Origin: Heterobilharzia americana
Taxonomy: Eukaryota > Platyhelminthes > Trematoda > Strigeidida > Schistosomatidae
Length of the DNA stretch: 64,000 bases
NCBI GenBank assembly: GCA_944470555.2
Contig: OX104127.1
Span: forward strand, 93,148,708-93,212,707
Direction: 5' to 3'
The position numbers were made by a program, and so were the translations under genes. Below, piece by piece: positions 48,001 to 57,000 of this stretch. Each line of letters starts with the position of its first letter. Within the stretch, counting starts at the first letter, position 1. Below the pieces are notes generated by a model. The model made no database searches and was not told where the DNA came from. It saw nothing but the letters and a program-made list of their open reading frames with translations.

Positions 48001-51000
48001 AGTTCGAAGGCCATTGATCTATCATACGAGAGTACCAGATACGGACCACTTGTCAATTTCCCTATTGAATGGAAAATTTTAAGATAAAGCGGGTGAAAAT
48101 TAGTGTAGTGTACGCATTACTTTGATCGCAACTCTACACAATACGAAAAATGACTATCAATTTTAGTCGTATCAGTGCCTCGACAAACGTTTTTAATATT
48201 GATAACACCATACTAGCCAAGTATTTAGATTCGTAAATTGGTTTACATATGATAGCCTATTGTGAGGTGTCGTGTAGTTTGTTTACGTTTAATTGTGGTC
48301 GTGGAATATAACCTCCTCCACTTTTATTTAACTTTATCAAAGACCTTAAGATGGGTGCTTACTTGTTACCTGGCTTTACTATAGTTGAGTTTGTCACACG
48401 AGACTCCATAGTTAACCTAGGGTGCTTAAATGACATTTTGATATCACCTGAAGAAGCCGACAAAATTCATTTTCTCGGAAACTGAATAACAGTTCGAGTG
48501 TTTGGAATGCTTTTCCCCGCTCCCAAGATGCAAATCATTGCATAAAGTCCGACCTGTGCTTATGCCTTTTCAGGACGCCAGACAGAGAGAATCAACGTAG
48601 AACCTCGCATACAAGTGAGTCGATTCAAGTTGCCACACTTCTTAGTAGTATACTAAGAACAGGTGAATAAAAAGAGTGATATTAAAGTGGAAAACGTTGT
48701 ATGAGAAGATGGCTTTCAGATAAAGTTTTTCGGAAGTATTGAAGCTTTGGAAGACGTCAAAGAGTGAATACATCTGCACCATAGTGATCGATTTCGAGGC
48801 ATGTCACCAAGGATTTTCAACCACTAATCCCTTTCGTCTTAGGGACCCCAACCAGGCAGTCTGCATCTCTTCCTTTAGCTCAAACCAACAATCTGGAACT
48901 TCATCGACTGGTGTCACATCTTGGTTTGGCCGCTCTGAACTCTCTCCCAATCTAATCCAGCTTCCTCTATCATGGGATGTTAAAGTAGGTGCTGAATGGG
49001 CATGCGTAGTACACATGTTCAAGCCATCTCATCCCATGAAGGTCCACAGCCTTGTCAATCGACTTTCCTGCCTTCTTGCTTATTACCTTTCACCTGACCG
49101 CAATATTCTTCATATGGTGATTCTACCATACGCGAGCGATGCTGCGAAGACACCTGTGATCTGAAACCTGTAGCCGCTTCATGTCTCCTACTTTCAATGA
49201 CCATGTCTCGCAGCTATATAGAACGACAAAATGGACTCCAGCACAGTATACTCGTCCTTTGATGGACAGCCGGATATTTCGCCAGTGGGCGTCACAGAAG
49301 AGGGAAGTTAGCAGATGCTAATCAGGCGTTGTAACTGAGTTGAGATTTCGTCAGCCACCACCCCGTTTGGCTGACTGATGTAACTCCCCAAATAAGTGAA
49401 GTGGTTGACACATTCCATCACACCACTCCCTATCACTAAACTGGTTGTTATTACAGACTAGTCCTGGAAATCGTCTTACATTTGACAGGTGCGAAACGTA
49501 TGCTAAATATACTCAGATTTCCTCTCAAGGCGTTCAGAAGTCTCGGAATCTTGTCAACATCCTCACGAAGCATGAAAATATCGTATGCAAACTCCGAGCC
49601 GACCAGTTAGCCTCAAACGAGTAGATCGATCCCTGTGAAGTCGAATTTACTTAAGGTTATGTCCATTGGAACGTGAGTTCAAGTAGAGAGCTTGGATAAG
49701 CACTGCCCTCACAGTCGGACGCTTCCACAACACCTCATAGTTGAAAGAGTCGAATGCCGCGATGAGATCAGGAAGTATGGGAAATTGTCGACCGTTTGCT
49801 TACAAGCGTGCCTGTGTCCCAGAACCTGTCGGTAGTTGAAAATCTGATCGTTGCATCCTCGTTCAGGTCTGAAAGCTGCCTGGTTTCTCGAGTTTAGTGT
49901 TCTTGATCTCCAGTTAGCCGTCCGATAACTATGGACCCTAGGATGTCGGACACAATATTAGTCAAACTAATTCCTCTGTGTTTGTTGCGCGAAGAGTTCT
50001 CTCCTTCCTCATAGACCGGAACGATCAGAGGAGTAGACCAGTGTGACGGGACTACCTTTGATTTCCATACACTACCTCGTACGTTCGTCACTTTAATTTG
50101 CTACTTCCCACCTCCATCCTTGAGAACGTCGGGTGGCAAACTGTCAGGCGCTGGTGCTTTGCATCTTTTCAGGTTTGAAGCAGTTGTCTCAATTCCCAGG
50201 AGGGTTGGTGGACCAACATCTATGTTCGACTCAGGTTCGTATTGGATGTTTGGCAACTGAAGTGTTACTGGTGACCAGTTGATTAACGCTTCAGAGTGTT
50301 CTGCCCAACGTTCTAGTCGTCTGTCCTGGGGGGTTATCAGCGTCCCGTTATTTTTGTGGTGATGGTTTCACTCACCATCGTTTTCTTCTTCCCGGTATCT
50401 TCAGTAAGCTTAAATAGTAGCGGGACTTCACCCAACGCTAATACCCTCATTTCTCTCGCTCTCATCACCTGAGACTGCTGGTGATCAACGTGAAGACTCA
50501 TGGTCAATTCACGTTTAAGTTGCTTTTGCTTTTCACTGTGGTCTGAGCCAACCACCTGGAATCAGTCTTCTCACACCAATGAATTGGAATAACGTTGTGG
50601 AAATCTAATTAGGTTTGGTAACCTCCGTGGGTAGGTTACCAGCTGTGTTTACTGCTGATTTTACAGTGGATTTAATATGACGCTAGGTTTCGTCAGGATG
50701 AGTATTATTGTCATACTTAAATGAATGGTTCGCTAACTCCTCCTTAAACACGTACTTGGCGTTCTCATCTTCGTAATCGACCATAGACAGGCTGTATAAT
50801 GGCCTTTTTCGTGCGACTAGTAAGGCGCAGATATAGTCGAGCTTGTACTAGAGCATGATCGAAGTCCGAACTGGTGCTCCAGAGAGAGTGGTAGTCTTCC
50901 AACTATGGCTAATAGCAATGTGATCTATCTGTGTTCATCGTTGGTTTTGTGTTGGTGGACGCCATACGAGACAGTATCTGTCCTTATGCGTAGAGTTAGT

Positions 51001-54000
51001 ACTGGGCAGGAACAAGTGATTGTGGGAACAAAATTGCAAGGAACGATCACTGTTGTTGGTTCATTGGCATGGAATACGGTAAGTAACCCCAGTATACCTT
51101 TGTGATTGGCTCAACTTCCCTACTTGAGGGTTGAAGCTGCCTGTTGCTATGACTATATCTGTACGTTATGCTTTGTGCAGTGAAGTTGACAGTTTTTCAC
51201 AGAATTTGCATCATTGCATCATTGGGACTGCAGTCTTTAGGTGTATAGTCGGAGATTGCGAACAGACATGGGTTGGTCTCATGATCCTTTCTGCTTCTCA
51301 TAGATGCATTTATTGGAAGAGCACATGGACAAGTGTTGACTGGTATTCGGTGGAGAAGCTCATTTTCTGTCTTACATCTCAATGGTATGCCTACACCAGC
51401 TAGTCCATGAGAGCTAGCCATTCATTCTTGTACTTGTATGGTGGAATTTGAAGATTCAGGACAATGGGCAAGTGAGGTCAATTTAATAATCACACTGGGG
51501 TCCTATATAAGTGTCGCAGAGACAGTATGTATCCATGGCTAGAGATTCCAGAGTTTTGGGGAGTGAGGTCCACTGTTAGAGTTGGCTTAGAGTTCACTCG
51601 TTGAAAACTCCAACAGGAAATGAATCGCGGGGTCTTAGGAGATTAGGATTGACGTTTTGATGGCTTTGCTCGTTGGGTTTGGTTGCAGAATGAGGTTAGG
51701 CAAGGTTCAAGAGGCTTAGTACTCGTGTCAGGAGGTGAAGACAAAGGAGGAGAGAGGGTTTCGGTGGATAGGTTAAGTTTGATTGGGTGTTATGTACTAT
51801 TGGAAGCGTGTGGGCGGTTGACACTTTGTGACCGCCCACACTGTGGAAGGCTGTTTATTCTTGAGGTTTGGTAACCGTCACGTGTAGGTTACCAACTGTC
51901 TTATCTCTGATTCTAAAGCGGATTTAATATGACGCTAGGTTTCCTCAAGGTGAGCATTGTTGTCATGCTTAGATGAATGGTTCGCTAACTCCTCCTTAAA
52001 TACTTACTTGGGTTAGTGTGTGACTGCAGAGTCCAGGTGACATCTGCTTGAGGCTATTCGCTTGGGCTTTTGGCGAGTTGGAGGTTTTGGTGTTTTTTTA
52101 ATCGAACATAAATTCTTGTCGCAGGGCTAGGGATACCTCGGGGAGGGGTAGTAGTGTGGTATTTTCGTGACCGACTTTTTCTAACCCCTCCCTGCTTCCC
52201 ACAGGAGAAGCAGCATCAGCTTTGCGCTGGTGGTCATCTAAGGGAAACACCTTACTGCTGTCACACCCCTGTCCAGTCAGCAGTGAGGCTTTTCTCTGGG
52301 GCCCCCTCATAACGTAGCGATTCGCACTATAATGGTAACTACTTTTTGTCTTCCTACTATACAACAGACCTTTCTGGTACGGGAAGAAGCGTTTTACCAG
52401 CATAGGTCGTTGGATTACTGTGATATGCAAGCCACACCACAACGTCAAGGTAGCGGCTATCGGTTGGAAAGATAATTTACAGTGAAATGTTTAAGCTCAA
52501 CAACCACTTCACTTACTGGGAAGGTTGGACCAGCCGTTGTAGATCAATGATCACCGCAATCTGGCACATATACATGAAGTTAGATTGGCTTTTCCCAACC
52601 TTTATCTCTTATAACATCGGCTAGATATCAAATTACTTATCAAGTGTGTACTGCGCTGTAGTACACTCTGTTCTAATATGCTACTCTAGTTCGCCTTTTA
52701 AAGATGGAGGACACGAAAAACTTCAAGTGTTTGACTAATATTTTTTCTTATTATTAATGATGTTTCGTGCTATCACCACGCTAATAATCTATTCAGCTGT
52801 AGAAATTAACGCAAAAGATACTCTTATTGTTGGTTTTAATCTGTTTGTGCTAAAGTGCATTTTCTGTCGTGTAGTTTACAGAGTTCGAATACCTTAGCTG
52901 GATATTATATGCATATACTAGCATTATCTTTATGTTTTTTATTGACACCATTTATTCAGTGTAATGCAATGACCGTGGTGCTTACCTCTTTCTGACGAGT
53001 TCTGTAAATGTAACTGTTAGATTACGCATATTTATGCAATATAACTTCAAAAAGGGGTTGGATATCCACAGAATTGTTAGTCACTAAGATTAACATAGGC
53101 CACTTATATTTAACGACTGAAAACTAGTCTTTTCATTCACTAGCTGTAAAAAGTTGAAAGCTTGGTAAGCAACTTTGATCTGTAGTCTAGTCAGTGTTGC
53201 ACTTACCTCACTTTTTTGTTAGATTCATTTAAACATCAGAAATCTCTTTTGTCACGCGAATAATACATTAAGCAGTCGGGTTTAGTGAAGATATATAGAA
53301 AATGCTTATGAAGTTTCATTTTTGTTAGAGTGTAATAGGTAATGTGTGATAATCGTTGTGATCATCTTCCACCATGTATCAGCAATTCTGTTTAGAATGC
53401 AAGTAACCGATTGGTCAGTGTGACAGTCTCCTCAATCATTTACTCTGATTCACTGAAGTTTTGAGAAACTTTCAAAACTTACCACCAAGTGAACTCAATG
53501 GACTTAATGGGGAATTGGATGCCAGTTGATGAAATTTCAACTAGACAAATAATGCGGGATAATTCACTTTATTCACTTAATAACCGGATAAGTACAGCAA
53601 AGTAACCAGGCCTTCATATCAACCTTTGGTTTCAGGTGGCAAGTCGAATTTTTCCATAGAATCTTGAGATTAGGTAGTTTCACTAAATGGAAAATTTATT
53701 TTGTGTGCCACTAGGTGCCTGAGTTGAATGGTGGTGAGTCAGCCGTTGTACCTTCAAGAAAAAGTGTCGGCCAAGTGGCTAAGATTCAGTCTGTTCTATC
53801 TTATATGGAAGGGAAATACCTAGAGAGATGACAATTTGAAATGTTATCCCTATTGTATGAATGTAGAGTAAGTGGGTCAGCCATCTAATTCTCTACACCT
53901 ACACTTCAAACATCTTTTTGATAAATAAATGATTTCAAATGAAGATTGTCAGCAACATTTCTCTGCTGAATTGATGTGCAAGGCCATTTATCAAGGAGGA

Positions 54001-57000
54001 CGCAAACAGGCGGTTGAAATGAAGACATAAATCGGTCAGGAATATGTTGTGTTACCATTTCCGTTCCACTTAGCAGAAAACAGCATCATGGAATTATTCA
54101 TCGCATTTACATGTAAAGATAGTTTTCGAAGCAGAAAAACAAGGTAAACATGTACCAATCAATAGTATATACCGACATATCCACCGGTCAGCATCACTGT
54201 AATTATGACATCTTAGATTTATTCCCTTGAGGAGGCAATATGCGGAGTGATACGTGGCATTCAATGTAATTAGTTCATTTGGATGAGTATTTTTCCTACT
54301 AATGAGCTTTTGTATGTTATCGATTAATTTAGGGAAGTAAAAAGGTTTTTATTTATATAGTGTGTTAAAACGGTTAACATTTTGAAGCGAATATATAAAT
54401 TTGTTTTACTTGCTTTAAATTTGCGTCTAACGTATCGAAGGATAAATTCATTGGCGAAGTTTTTACTTCCATTTCAATGGCTTACTATTATGTGTATATA
54501 CAAACACTGCATATCTCATGTACTTGATGCCCCACCTCGATGATCACATCATGGCTCATTGAATGGCCTCACCTAATTCAAAGTTTCTCAGTAGTATCAG
54601 CTGTTAGACACATAATAACTCCAAAAAACATTATCTATATGTCTTAATTGTAATTTAGTTCACTGTACTCTACTACGGTTCACCATATATTCTCAATAAA
54701 CAGGATGGTTTTCACGTTTCTTTTCCATGTAGTATGAATTGTGAGCGATGCATTTCTACTGGGATTATATCATACATTCTGTATTGTTTTACAGGTCATC
54801 AAACTGGACGATCTGTTGACAAAGAAGGCTGGGTTCCTGCGTTCTTGGTGTGTGACAGGTCAAACGTATCCCAGAAAAGTAGATAGTGAGATTGTAAGCA
54901 CATTGGCTAGTTTGGGTGCGACCGTCCATAAAATATGTACAGATATACGACTTCTGAGTAGTTTTAAAGAGATTGAAGAACCGTTTGAAACAAGTCAGGT
55001 AATTATTCTTTGTTACTTGCTGTTAAAATCAATTAGTATTTAACAATTTTTTTCAGTCAGTGATTATTTGCAATATCTTTCTTCAGCGTTCTAAGCTGTG
55101 GTGCATACTCCCCTAAGATCGAAACGCACTCAGCAACCATGTACACATTCGTGCCGTAGGCAATGAGCCACACCTACCGTGTGAGGGCTAATGATACTAC
55201 CTGACCAACGGGGACCTTGGTAGGTGTAGCGGGGTTCTAACTCGTAGCCCATCGATTGAAAGTCGTGTCTAGACCGGTGAACCATAGTTCTACCAGTACA
55301 CTTCTACTCTATTCATAACCATGTGCAACAAGAGTGTATTATTCCTGCCGTCATACTAATATAAGCTGCCTACAATAAAGATGAAAGAAGTTTCCTAAAG
55401 AACAGTTTCGATTTCAGTATTATCGATTATAGATCTTTCCTAGTGGGTTATGCACTCAACTTCCTTAGATTTAGTTTCTGTAACCAGGTCGCCTTGTAAC
55501 CGTAGGTTCGACTCATCATTCATCAAGCAGACGAACCTGTGCATAGTATTTTGGTTAGCTTCTACTTCTTGATACTGTTTTCTTATAAATGTGATCTTGT
55601 TTACAATAAAAAAGCCCCAGGATTTTTTAAGCCACGAATATTAAAAGTATATTACAGACCTGGTTGATATTTACTTACATTCCATATTGTAAAATCCTTC
55701 TTGGATAATATATTCATCCATTCAGTGTGATCATCTTTAAACACTGCCTTCGGTGGTTTTGATTTACGATACGAATGTCGACCTAGCGGCTCCTACATCA
55801 CTCACGGTTCACTTACACTGAGGCTGGTTGGAAGAAGTGGTGAGGTGGTGGTCAGTGTTGTTGTGTTGAATTAGAATCTGTAGGTGCGTTACAAATCAGT
55901 GAATGGTGTCCGAAAGATCACAAAACTCGGGAACCTGAGACAATAGTGGACATGACCCAGAATCGAAACCAGGGCCCATTGTATCGCCTTTTTCTTGTTT
56001 CTTTTGATACGGAAAAGTAAATCGTAAGTAGTGAATGCCTTTTTGAATGCGTCTTTGAGATTACGTTTCCAATAACCCGTTCCAGTTTTCGTTTCCGTTC
56101 TGTCTTCCATTTAGGTGTCTTGATGTCGTTGGTTTATTCTCTAGGGCGCATCTTTTGGTGTCCATCATTTATCAATCTTGTGTCATGATAATAATAATAA
56201 TAATTTTCACAACGCCTAAACATGCACTACCTCGTACAAGACTTAACTACGTGGTGTTTCCACCGGACGCTAGCAACCCCATAGACAGTGATAACCGAAT
56301 ACAGAGTCAGTGGACATCTTCATTTCGAAGAGGCCACGTTTCACAACGTAGAGATCGAACTGCCCGCATCGATGTGTTGTTCAGCCAACCTACTATAGAC
56401 ATTTCATACAATACTTTCCCTTCACATCTTAAAATAGAGGGAGAGCAACGGCTCCAGCAGAATAGTATGAATCCATTTCATTTAGCGGTTTCTCATCAGC
56501 TGCTTACAACCGAAAACAATTTGAACATCAATTTACATAAGTTTGCTAGAGAATTATCGGTTTAAATTAAAGATAACAACGATGTGAAGTAATTAAAAGC
56601 ACACGAACTCAATGAATAAATAGGCAGAACTAAGTTTATCATTTTGACTGTCTGAGATAGCTGTGGTTTAGCAGACTAGTATTGATACTGAGTGATGATT
56701 GAAGGTGAAATGAAGATTTGGACCGCGGCCGGATTCGAACCGGCGACCACTAGGTTTCCAGCTGGTGGAGACAATGTCATGTAAAAACACATGATGATTA
56801 TCAACAAAACAAAAGTCTTCACCATGGTGGGCACAGACTGATAACTGTTCCTTTCCAAACAGATAAGTTTCGTTTTAGTCGTTTAAATGGCTGATGCTTC
56901 AGATTTAAATGGTAGGAGGTCAAAATAACAGTAATACAAGCAGCAACATTAACAATAGTGGTGGTTATAATAATGATGTTGCTAGTTGATGACGTAAAGG

